Source of the DNA: Alphaproteobacteria bacterium
GTDB taxonomy: Bacteria; Pseudomonadota; Alphaproteobacteria; Rs-D84
Assembly (NCBI GenBank): GCA_017937735.1
Contig: JAGBCZ010000036.1
Coordinates: 1 to 14,301, forward strand
DNA: 14,301 bases
Direction: 5' to 3'
The notes under the pieces are model-generated. The model did not search any database. It saw only the letters and a program-made list of their open reading frames with translations, and was not told the origin of the DNA. Positions 1-6,113 of this stretch are shown piece by piece. The first letter of the stretch is position 1; each line of letters opens with the position of its first letter. A program made the position numbers and the translations under genes.

Positions 1-29
1 AACCCCACCATTACCAGCGGTGGAATAAA

Positions 30-1190
30 ATGAAGCGGTTATTGTTTACTATATTTTGTATATTGTGTTGTGGTGTGTGTAATTCTGCCCAGATTGTAAA
101 TGTAGAATACATACACAAACTGATTGAACAACAGTATGGGATAAGTGTACCGTATAACAGCGACCTGACCAATCCGCAAGTTGCGGCGAATATGAAATAC
201 CTGCTGACGACCATTGATGCGGCAAACAGTATATTAAACGGTGAACAGATAACAGATTATGGCAACAGTGAATATGCAACAACTGTTGCGACAGATACAG
301 ATGCGACATTGGAAATGGTGCGTGATCATATTCGTGATTATAAATTCTTTGCGACCACCACGGCGGACACGACCAGTTTCAGTTTTAGTATAAGTGCATC
401 TGGTGTGTTTCATATTGACTGGGGTGACGGTACCCGCCAATCATATCGCAAAACGAACACGACCGCCACGACATACAGCCATGAATACGCCACCGCCGGC
501 GAATATGTGATAAAGATTGGTGGATACAGAACTGGTGGTGGTTCGATAAGCTTTGCCAATAATAAAAACCTTGGCAAAATAGATGGCAGTCTGGGTGCGA
601 TATTTTCCACAATAAAAAACAAAAACGGCACAGTCAGTAATCCGAGTTTTCAGCGCTTGTTTTATGGTTGTACCAATTTGTCTAGTACAATTCCGGCAGA
701 TTTATTCAAGGGAATTTATGGCCAGCCAGCAACGAATATGTTTTATTTTAGTTTTTTTGGTGCGAAAAATCTTACAGGTGAAATACCATCAGGTTTATTT
801 GGTGATTTGTATGGCAACCCCACACAATCTTTATTTCAGCATACTTTTAACGGTTGCAGTAATTTGACCGGCAATATACCCAGTAACCTGTTTGGTAAAT
901 TATATGGGCAAGCATATCGCTGGACATTTTATGGAACATTTGCTGGATGCAGTGGCTTGACTGGTTCAATACCTGAAAATTTGTTTGGGGATATATATGG
1001 TGATCTAAGCAAAAATACATTTTCCGCTACATTTTCCGCATGTTCTGGTTTAACTGGTCCGTCTGCGAAAATCAATGGACAGTATTTATATGAAATTTGG
1101 CCAGATGCAACAACAGATCAAGTTGGTAGTATGTACAGTAGGGCGACTGGCCTGACCGATTATGCAGATATACCAAGTAACTGGAAATAA
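30..1190 (+). CDS. Secreted repeat protein with PKD-like domain
   Basis: This 386-residue protein has a signal peptide (residues 1-20, hydrophobic core LLFTIFCILCC, likely cleavage after NSA). Residues about 105-165 resemble a PKD-type beta-sandwich: DWGDG at 130-134 and the closing strand HEYATAGEYVIKI. Residues 208-345 hold five copies of a 31-residue unit; the marker position (Cys, or Ala in copy 2) falls at exactly 214, 245, 276, 307 and 338. The unit reads roughly F-x-GC-x-NLTG-x-IP-x-NLFG-x-x-YG, like the short leucine-rich repeats of BspA-type surface proteins. A surface or secreted binding role is inferred; no anchor or catalytic motif is visible. Only a weak ribosome site (GGTGGA, 20-25) precedes the ATG, and the promoter would lie outside the window. 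The signal peptide and repeats are clear; the function is unknown. Confidence 0.75.
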   Translation: MKRLLFTIFCILCCGVCNSAQIVNVEYIHKLIEQQYGISVPYNSDLTNPQVAANMKYLLTTIDAANSILNGEQITDYGNSEYATTVATDTDATLEMVRDHIRDYKFFATTTADTTSFSFSISASGVFHIDWGDGTRQSYRKTNTTATTYSHEYATAGEYVIKIGGYRTGGGSISFANNKNLGKIDGSLGAIFSTIKNKNGTVSNPSFQRLFYGCTNLSSTIPADLFKGIYGQPATNMFYFSFFGAKNLTGEIPSGLFGDLYGNPTQSLFQHTFNGCSNLTGNIPSNLFGKLYGQAYRWTFYGTFAGCSGLTGSIPENLFGDIYGDLSKNTFSATFSACSGLTGPSAKINGQYLYEIWPDATTDQVGSMYSRATGLTDYADIPSNWK

Positions 1191-1200
1191 CAGAAAAAAC

Positions 1201-1229
1201 TTGACTTTTTTGTCAATTTAGTGTAGTAT
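1201..1229 (+). promoter_or_regulatory. rho promoter inside a short inverted repeat
   Basis: TTGACT (1201-1206) and TAGTAT (1224-1229) are separated by 17 bp, giving a start near 1236 and a leader of about 50 nt. The -35 box forms the left arm of a TTGAC/GTCAA repeat (1201-1205 and 1212-1216). Downstream, CGGCATC/GATGACCG (1244-1262) can form a hairpin with a GTTC loop and one bulged A ahead of the ribosome site AAAGGA (1274-1279). Rho genes in other bacteria are autoregulated through their leaders; whether this leader does so is not shown. Confidence 0.6.
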
Positions 1230-1286
1230 ATAAGATATCAAAACGGCATCGTTCGATGACCGAAATCTCCAACAAAGGAATATTTT

Positions 1287-2555
1287 ATGCATATTAACGA
1301 ATTAAAGGCTAAATCGCCACAGCAGTTGCTGAAAATGGCAGAAGATATGGGTATTGAAAATCCATCACAATTAAACGTGCAACAGTTGCGTTTTGCGGTT
1401 ATGCGTGTGTTTGCCGCAGATAAAAAAGTTATTTTAATCGGTGATGGTGTGCTGGAACGTATGCAAGATGGTTTTGGATTCTTGCGCGCCCCAGAATCTA
1501 ATTATCTGGCAGGACCCGATGATTTATACGTGTCGCCAAATCTGATTAAAAAGTATGGATTAAAGACAGGTGATTATATCGAAGGACAAATTCAGGCGCC
1601 ACAAAATGAATCTGAACGCTATTTTGCGTTGGAAACAATCGAACGTGTTAATGGTGATAATCCAGAAAAATTAAAACATCGTGTGTCTTTTGATGATATG
1701 ACGCCACTGTATCCTGATGAAATGCTGAAAATGGAAGTGGTTGATGATAAAGACAAAGGACGTAACTTGTCTGCACGTGTTATCGATTTGATTTCCCCAA
1801 CGGGTAAGGGGCAACGTTCGTTGATTGTTGCGCCACCACGTACCGGTAAAACAGTCATGTTGCAAAATATTGCACACAGTATTGCAACAAACTATCCAGA
1901 TGTGAAATTGATTGTGTTGCTGATTGATGAACGTCCCGAAGAAGTTACAGATATGCAACGCAGTGTAAAAGGCGAAGTAATTTCATCTACGTTTGATGAA
2001 CCGGCTGCACGTCATATTCAGGTTGCAGAAATGGTTATTGAAAAAGCAAAACGCTTGGTCGAAGCAGGGCAAGACGTTGTTATTCTGTTGGATTCTATTA
2101 CACGTCTGGGTCGTGCATATAATACATGCGTTCCATCCAGTGGCAAGGTGTTAACGGGTGGTGTTGATGCGTATGCGTTACAACGTCCAAAACGTTTCTT
2201 TGGTGCGGCACGTAATATCGAAGGTGGCGGGTCACTGACAATCATTGCAACTGCGCTGGTTGATACTGGTTCAAAAATGGACGAAGTTATCTTTGAAGAA
2301 TTTAAAGGTACAGGTAACAGTGAAATTATCTTGGATAGAAAATTGTCTGATAAACGTGTTTATCCTGCGATTGATATTACAAAATCTGGTACACGTAAAG
2401 AAGATTTGCTGGTTGGTAAAGATGTTCTGTCAAAAATGTACGTGTTGCGCCGTATTATTAACCCAATGGGTACATTGGAAGCGATGGAATTCTTGCTGGA
2501 CAAGTTAAGATTAACCAAGACGAACGATGATTTCTTTTCGTCAATGAATCAATAA
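1287..2555 (+). CDS. rho: Transcription termination factor Rho
   Basis: Rho is the hexameric RNA-dependent ATPase/helicase that ends transcription of untranslated RNA. This 422-residue protein has normal family length. The N-terminal helical domain (1-45) is followed by the cold-shock RNA-binding domain with DGFGFLR at 61-67. The ATPase core contains the Walker A segment VAPPRTGKT (181-189), the catalytic-glutamate motif DERPEEV (214-220) and Walker B VVILLDS (264-270). The Q-loop region is [11 protein letters not shown] (285-295) and the R-loop is SGTRKE (367-372). The C-terminus TKTNDDFF is typical. The ATG lies 7 nt after AAAGGA. It is monocistronic, with its own promoter and an intrinsic terminator at 2560-2582. 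Of about 26 Arg codons only two are AGA, a useful reference for host codon use. Confidence 0.98.
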   Translation: MHINELKAKSPQQLLKMAEDMGIENPSQLNVQQLRFAVMRVFAADKKVILIGDGVLERMQDGFGFLRAPESNYLAGPDDLYVSPNLIKKYGLKTGDYIEGQIQAPQNESERYFALETIERVNGDNPEKLKHRVSFDDMTPLYPDEMLKMEVVDDKDKGRNLSARVIDLISPTGKGQRSLIVAPPRTGKTVMLQNIAHSIATNYPDVKLIVLLIDERPEEVTDMQRSVKGEVISSTFDEPAARHIQVAEMVIEKAKRLVEAGQDVVILLDSITRLGRAYNTCVPSSGKVLTGGVDAYALQRPKRFFGAARNIEGGGSLTIIATALVDTGSKMDEVIFEEFKGTGNSEIILDRKLSDKRVYPAIDITKSGTRKEDLLVGKDVLSKMYVLRRIINPMGTLEAMEFLLDKLRLTKTNDDFFSSMNQ

Positions 2556-2559
2556 TAAG

Positions 2560-2582
2560 AACGCCCATTGGGGCGTTTTTTT
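2560..2582 (+). terminator. Rho-independent terminator of rho
   Basis: The arms AACGCCC (2560-2566) and GGGCGTT (2571-2577) form a perfect 7-bp stem with loop ATTG, running into seven T (2576-2582). It starts five bases after the rho stop codon. Confidence 0.9.
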
Positions 2583-2593
2583 ATGGGGTAATC

Positions 2594-2821
2594 ATGAATA
2601 GAGTATATTTTATTGGGGCGATATTGGTCGCCTTGGGTTTTGTATTTATGGCTGGGCGTAATAACGGCATGCAAAAATGTCAGAAAAATGTAACGCAAAA
2701 TGTATTGCAACAACAATCGGAAATTATTCAGATAAAGGAGAAAGTAAATGCGGAAACTGTCGCTAGTCGGACTGATGATATTCGTAAGTGCCTGCGCCAG
2801 AAATACACCATCGCAGATTGA
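2594..2821 (+). CDS. Small inner-membrane protein, possible i-spanin (Rz-like)
   Basis: This 75-residue protein has one N-terminal membrane segment (about residues 5-21, YFIGAILVALGFVFMAG) and a polar, helix-prone tail rich in Gln, Lys and Glu. The tail ends in a DDIRKCLRQKYTIAD segment of the kind seen at the end of small phage lysis proteins. A lipoprotein gene begins inside its 3' part in another frame (74-nt overlap, 2748-2821). This topology matches the phage inner-membrane spanin Rz and its embedded outer-membrane partner Rz1, which fuse inner and outer membranes at lysis. It is shorter than most Rz proteins, so the assignment rests on topology and gene layout. The ATG follows a weak GGGGTA site just after the rho terminator; no clear promoter of its own is visible. 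It may be a domesticated phage remnant. Confidence 0.55.
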   Translation: MNRVYFIGAILVALGFVFMAGRNNGMQKCQKNVTQNVLQQQSEIIQIKEKVNAETVASRTDDIRKCLRQKYTIAD

Positions 2822-2948
2822 TTCTTGTGTGAAAATACAATGCACACCGATATTTGGGCGTTCTGGTGATTGGGGTGTAATCAGTGATGATTTGGCACGA
2901 AATATATATCGGCATAATAAATTATGTGAAGAATATAATAAAAATTGA
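2748..2948 (+). CDS. Small lipoprotein overlapping the previous gene, possible o-spanin
   Basis: The 66-residue product has a clear lipoprotein signal: basic MRK, a hydrophobic core, and lipobox VSAC with the acylated Cys at 16. The mature part is about 50 residues with Cys at 27, 32 and 60; the C-terminal pattern ISDDLARNIYRHNKLCEEYN resembles small phage-encoded lipoproteins that end in an HN-x-x-x-x-x-C motif. It has its own strong ribosome site AAAGGAG (2734-2740), 7 nt before the ATG and inside the upstream gene, which argues that it is really translated. With the overlapping membrane protein it forms a plausible two-component spanin. There is no holin or endolysin beside it in the window, so a host envelope function is possible. 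Confidence 0.6.
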   Translation: MRKLSLVGLMIFVSACARNTPSQIDSCVKIQCTPIFGRSGDWGVISDDLARNIYRHNKLCEEYNKN

Positions 2949-2972
2949 CAACGTTGTATTTTGTGTTACTGT
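2945..2972 (+). promoter_or_regulatory. Extended -10 promoter placing transcription start at the ATG
   Basis: A consensus TTGACA (2945-2950), which overlaps the TGA stop of the lipoprotein gene, and TACTGT (2967-2972) are 16 bp apart. TGT immediately before the -10 gives an extended element. Six bases separate the -10 from the ATG at 2979, so the mRNA should be leaderless. Confidence 0.6.
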
Positions 2973-2978
2973 TGCCTT

Positions 2979-3944
2979 ATGTTAACAAATACCGAGATTT
3001 TATCACAAACACGAAATAAACCGCATCCAAAGCATGCTGGCCTGACCAAGTATTTTAAACATAATTGGACACCTGAAACGTATCTGATACAGGATATTGT
3101 CTATCAATGCAATGTTTTTGGCCGGGTGGGGGAATTGCCACCACAACTGCGTGCGCGTGTGCCACGGGAACAAATCGCACAGGTTACAGCAAAATTTCAT
3201 GACTGTGTGGCAAAATTTATAGCGGATTACTATAATAATTTTATGCAAGTAAAATGTCATATAGACTGGGATATGGAACGTGGAAAACGTGTGTCTGCAT
3301 ATAAATTGTCTGATATCAGTGAATTATTTGGTACAGATTGTATATTAAATGGTCGTTCAATTTCGGCTGTTGGGCATTTGCGTCCGTGGCGTGGGGCGAT
3401 TGGGTTTGTGTATAAGTTGTCTTTTCCAGAAATAAATGCAGATTATGCATTAAAAATTTTTAGTAGAGATATGGATGATTTTGGCTTGTTTTGTCATGGG
3501 CCTTGGTTTGAAATACCAACGGCGTTCGCAGCCAATCATGCAGAACCAAATCGTAATGTTCCGATATATCTGGCATCGTTGCGTGATGAATATTATATGC
3601 TGTCCAAGTGGGCAGGTGATGCGCCAGATGATGTAAAACAGACAGATAAAAATTATGTTATATTTCATACATCTGTATGTGATAACAGATCCAGCAATTA
3701 TCGCAAGGGGCGCAGAATTGACTTTGGAAATACAAAGTTAACTTTTTATGGCAAATGTTCATACAAAGAACGCAAATTGGCCAGGCAAATTATTGCAGGT
3801 GATGTCGCAGCCGTTGAAAAACATATACGTGGCATCAACAATAAACTGGAATACAAAAACATGGACAATTTGGTGAAAAAAATCGTTGATGAAATGTACT
3901 TAACCCCGGAAATGATTGCGTTTTTGGTTGCCCGTGAACGATAG
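2979..3944 (+). CDS. Protein-kinase-like fold protein
   Basis: This 321-residue protein shows the landmark order of a protein-kinase fold. A glycine-rich turn RGAIGFVYK (138-146) is followed by YALKIF with the candidate ATP-binding Lys159, then a hinge-like stretch DEYYMLSKWAG (203-213). A catalytic-loop pattern H230-x4-D235-x-R237-x2-N240 comes next; the D+2 and D+5 spacing matches D-x-K-x-x-N. RIDFG carries the metal-binding Asp248. The loop from Asn240 to DFG is unusually short, and HRD is not intact, so it may be divergent or inactive. The substrate is unknown; aminoglycoside-phosphotransferase or effector-like kinases are alternatives. The start ATG at 2979 is preferred over an in-frame TTG at 2961 because the promoter -10 lies between them. 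It converges on the arginase-family gene with one base between stops. Confidence 0.6.
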   Translation: MLTNTEILSQTRNKPHPKHAGLTKYFKHNWTPETYLIQDIVYQCNVFGRVGELPPQLRARVPREQIAQVTAKFHDCVAKFIADYYNNFMQVKCHIDWDMERGKRVSAYKLSDISELFGTDCILNGRSISAVGHLRPWRGAIGFVYKLSFPEINADYALKIFSRDMDDFGLFCHGPWFEIPTAFAANHAEPNRNVPIYLASLRDEYYMLSKWAGDAPDDVKQTDKNYVIFHTSVCDNRSSNYRKGRRIDFGNTKLTFYGKCSYKERKLARQIIAGDVAAVEKHIRGINNKLEYKNMDNLVKKIVDEMYLTPEMIAFLVARER

Positions 3945-3945
3945 T

Positions 3946-4776
3946 CTATTCCATCGCAATTTTAATTAAATCGTGAACAATTTGTTCACACATCTTGTCG
4001 CCATTTGGTGAATATTCAACAAATTCAAAACAATATGCATCATGGAAAGACCGTATTAACGTTTTTGCCATTTCAAATGTTATGCCGCCTGATTCTGGAA
4101 CCAAAACATCGGAAAAATATTTTGGGTCGATTGCGTCAAAGTCAAAAGATACAACGTATGGTCTGTTCCCAATTTTCTGTTTAATGTTGGATATAATTCG
4201 TTCGATATCAAATTCGTTGGTTATATCACGGGCAAAAGAAACGCTAATATTATTCTGTGTAATGAATTCGATTTCGGCAGGCTCAAATGCACGTGTGGCA
4301 ATGTAAAATACATTTTTTGGTTTTAATACAGGCACCTGGCGTGGTATCGTCATCCATCGTGCATCACCATCGCCCAGTAATGCGCGTACGTTGGTGCCAT
4401 GTGGTGCGCCAGATGCCTGGGCCTTGGATGATTCTGGGGTGTGTATGTCCAAGTGCGCATCAATATACACCAGACATAAATCTGTGTTCAAATTATCGGC
4501 AACTGCGCAAAAATGTCCAAAGTTTACAGAATGGTCCCCACCAATCATAACATGTGGTTCTGTCGGTGTTTTTGTATAAATATGCTGCTGAATTTGAAAG
4601 TTTTCACCAAATCTGTCGTTTGCGCATTTTGCATAATCAAATGGTTCAGGTGTTACAAACGTCCAATCTGTGTTTGGGAACATTTTCTGAACAACCCTTG
4701 GGGCCAGTGCAGGGCCGTCATTTATTATTTCTTTGGTTGCACCACGACCATATTCAATACCTAAAAAACATTTCAT
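3946..4776 (-). CDS. Arginase/agmatinase-family hydrolase (ureohydrolase)
   Basis: Members of this family cleave guanidino groups (arginine, agmatine and relatives) with a binuclear manganese centre, releasing urea or a related product. All metal ligands are visible in the 276 residues: GGDHS with His82, DAHLD with Asp106, His108 and Asp110, and SFDFDAIDP with Asp212 and Asp214. A substrate-region His occurs in PHGTN (His126), VPESGGIT matches the conserved glycine loop (226-233), and Glu254 lies in FVEYSP. The DIHTPESS and ALLGDG segments look more like arginase than agmatinase, but specificity cannot be fixed from this. It is the second gene of an operon: its ATG overlaps the upstream stop as ATGA (4773-4776), implying translational coupling to the Cys-rich secreted protein. 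Its TAG stop faces the TAG of the kinase-like gene with no terminator between. Confidence 0.88.
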   Translation of the reverse strand: MKCFLGIEYGRGATKEIINDGPALAPRVVQKMFPNTDWTFVTPEPFDYAKCANDRFGENFQIQQHIYTKTPTEPHVMIGGDHSVNFGHFCAVADNLNTDLCLVYIDAHLDIHTPESSKAQASGAPHGTNVRALLGDGDARWMTIPRQVPVLKPKNVFYIATRAFEPAEIEFITQNNISVSFARDITNEFDIERIISNIKQKIGNRPYVVSFDFDAIDPKYFSDVLVPESGGITFEMAKTLIRSFHDAYCFEFVEYSPNGDKMCEQIVHDLIKIAME

Positions 4777-5756
4777 TTGTACGATTCCACTATACTTTCT
4801 GCTGCGCTTTGTATTGCGTATAAATATTGTTCGTATGCCGCACAGTCACGTGATATTTCAGAACGATACGCATCACGCAGGTTTGTTGCCATGTAATAAC
4901 AGCCCTCTAAATGCTGGGCGCAGAATTGATGGCCGGTTGCAAATGCGTTTTGCCCACGAACACGGCTGTCTAAATCTGTCCAGTTTATGCCAGATAGTGC
5001 GCTGTCTATATTTGTCCAAGAATTTTCACCGTAATATTTGCCGACATTGTTCATCCAGTATTCGTTCATTTCACTATCAGACCATTGGTTGGCAGTTTTT
5101 AATGTTAATATTTGTGTAATAAGTGAATCAATCTTGTTTTGATATTTTGCATCAATTTGTGACAACTTTGAACTGCAATAACAGCGGTTATATGCTGTGT
5201 TTGTACGTTCGCAATAACTGTTCATACAGGCTGCGTAATCTGCCAAACAACGGGCAGAAGATACACGTTCATTTGATTCAGAATAATATTGCTTTTGATT
5301 ATTATAGTACGTTTCATTGTTATTTGTGCGTTTGGTTGTGTTTCTGGCACGTGCAGGTGTGCCAGATACCCCAGAACGTGCAACAACACGGCGCCCTGAT
5401 GTGTTTGCAGATGGCATTGCGCCAACACGTGCCGAACGTGCTGGTATCATTTGTTGTGCGGTTCTGCGTTGTGTTGATGTGCTGGCCGTGCGTTGCGGGG
5501 CAGATACCTGTGGACGTGGGACGACACGTCTGCCAGCATCCAGTTTTGTCGTTTTTACAACAGTGTTAATTGGGTTCAATGATTGTGATGTTGTGACCCC
5601 TGGATTCAGATTAGTCCGCATCTGATTATTCATGTACGGATACATATAATTGTAATTATATCCAGTTGTATTGGTCAACTGCGCATCACGGGTTGCAGCG
5701 CCGGCGCCATGTACAGCACAGAATAGGGTAAAAAAACAGATAAAAATCCTTCTCAT
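4773..5756 (-). CDS. Secreted Cys-rich protein with basic low-complexity linker
   Basis: The 327 residues start with a signal peptide (1-20, cleavage near AGA/ATRD). A Tyr/Asn-rich segment (32-50) leads into a basic Arg/Ser/Thr/Pro linker (about 70-145) with repeated RRVV. The C-terminal domain (165-327) carries eight Cys, at 170, 177, 182, 192, 194, 279, 286 and 305, enough for four disulfides; the core reads CLADYAACMNSYC followed by RCYC. I do not recognise a named family. An exported, disulfide-stabilised envelope protein is inferred. It is the first gene of an operon with the arginase-family enzyme downstream. There is no clear ribosome site, but a promoter lies directly ahead of the ATG, so initiation is probably leaderless or nearly so. 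Confidence 0.75.
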   Translation of the reverse strand: MRRIFICFFTLFCAVHGAGAATRDAQLTNTTGYNYNYMYPYMNNQMRTNLNPGVTTSQSLNPINTVVKTTKLDAGRRVVPRPQVSAPQRTASTSTQRRTAQQMIPARSARVGAMPSANTSGRRVVARSGVSGTPARARNTTKRTNNNETYYNNQKQYYSESNERVSSARCLADYAACMNSYCERTNTAYNRCYCSSKLSQIDAKYQNKIDSLITQILTLKTANQWSDSEMNEYWMNNVGKYYGENSWTNIDSALSGINWTDLDSRVRGQNAFATGHQFCAQHLEGCYYMATNLRDAYRSEISRDCAAYEQYLYAIQSAAESIVESYK

Positions 5757-5765
5757 TTCATGACT

Positions 5766-5794
5766 ATGATAGAAAAATTAGATAAATCAGACAA
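5766..5794 (-). promoter_or_regulatory. Promoter of the Cys-rich protein/arginase operon
   Basis: On the minus strand TTGTCT (5794-5789) and TATCAT (5771-5766) are 17 bp apart. Only nine bases separate the -10 from the ATG (5756), so the 5' leader would be zero to three nucleotides. Confidence 0.55.
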
Positions 5795-5819
5795 GCATAA
5801 AATAATTTAATATAAAGAT

Positions 5820-5847
5820 TTGCATTTTAAAAAAATGTTGTTATAAT
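5820..5847 (+). promoter_or_regulatory. tRNA-Pro promoter
   Basis: TTGCAT (5820-5825) and a perfect TATAAT (5842-5847) with 16-bp spacing place the start about five bases before the mature tRNA 5' end. Confidence 0.75.
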
Positions 5848-5858
5848 AGACTTCGTTT

Positions 5859-5935
5859 CGGGGTGTAGCTCAGTCTGGTAGAGTGCTTGGTTTGGGACCA
5901 AGATGTCGAAGGTTCGAATCCTTTCGCCCCGACCA
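5859..5935 (+). tRNA. tRNA-Pro (anticodon UGG)
   Basis: A complete 77-nt cloverleaf is visible. The acceptor arms CGGGGTG (5859-5865) and CGCCCCG (5925-5931) pair, with discriminator A and encoded CCA (5933-5935). The anticodon stem CTTGG/CCAAG encloses the loop TTTGGGA, with anticodon TGG for proline. The T loop GGTTCGAATCC is canonical. The gene has its own promoter and terminator. A large serine recombinase gene ends about 180 bp downstream, so the tRNA marks the edge of the accessory region, but its 3' sequence is not repeated elsewhere in the window. Confidence 0.97.
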
Positions 5936-5943
5936 GAGATAAT

Positions 5944-5976
5944 AATAGACGTGTGTTCGGCACACGTCTATTTTTT
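5944..5976 (+). terminator. Terminator of tRNA-Pro
   Basis: ATAGACGTGTG (5945-5955) and CACACGTCTAT (5961-5971) form a perfect 11-bp stem with loop TTCGG, extended by one further A-T pair, and run into six T (5971-5976). Confidence 0.92.
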
Positions 5977-6035
5977 ATATCCCAGAGTTCTGCGGGGTTG
6001 CGGGTGATGTTTTTTGATGTGTGCAAACGGATGTG

Positions 6036-6053
6036 TTTTTGCGGATGCAAAAA
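6036..6053. repeat. Inverted repeat between tRNA-Pro and recombinase, possible att region
   Basis: TTTTTGC (6036-6042) and GCAAAAA (6047-6053) are perfect inverted arms around GGAT. A GGATG direct repeat (6029-6033 and 6043-6047) and a further GCAAA/TTTGC pair lie in the same 35 bp. A dyad next to a serine recombinase gene may be part of an attachment site, but no second copy was found in the window. Confidence 0.3.
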
Positions 6054-6062
6054 TGCATAAAC

Positions 6063-6091
6063 AAGCCCCATTTACATCCAATGGGCTTTTT
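6063..6091 (+). terminator. Terminator-like hairpin downstream of the recombinase
   Basis: AAGCCCCAT (6063-6071) and ATGGGCTT (6081-6088) pair with one bulged C, followed by five T (6087-6091) on the plus strand. On the minus strand the hairpin follows the recombinase stop but lacks a good U tract, so it could be a weak bidirectional terminator. The plus-strand transcript it would end is not obvious. Confidence 0.5.
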
Positions 6092-6113
6092 CGCACTGCC
6101 AGTTCGTGGGGGA

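Noticed and set aside
2961..2978. TTG at 2961 as the start of the kinase-like gene
   Set aside because: The predicted -10 box overlaps this stretch, so the TTG would be upstream of the transcript.
5841..6071. Minus-strand ORF with GAKGFEPSTSWSQTKHS
   Set aside because: This is the well-known false protein obtained by translating the antisense of a tRNA gene; the tRNA-Pro explains the sequence.
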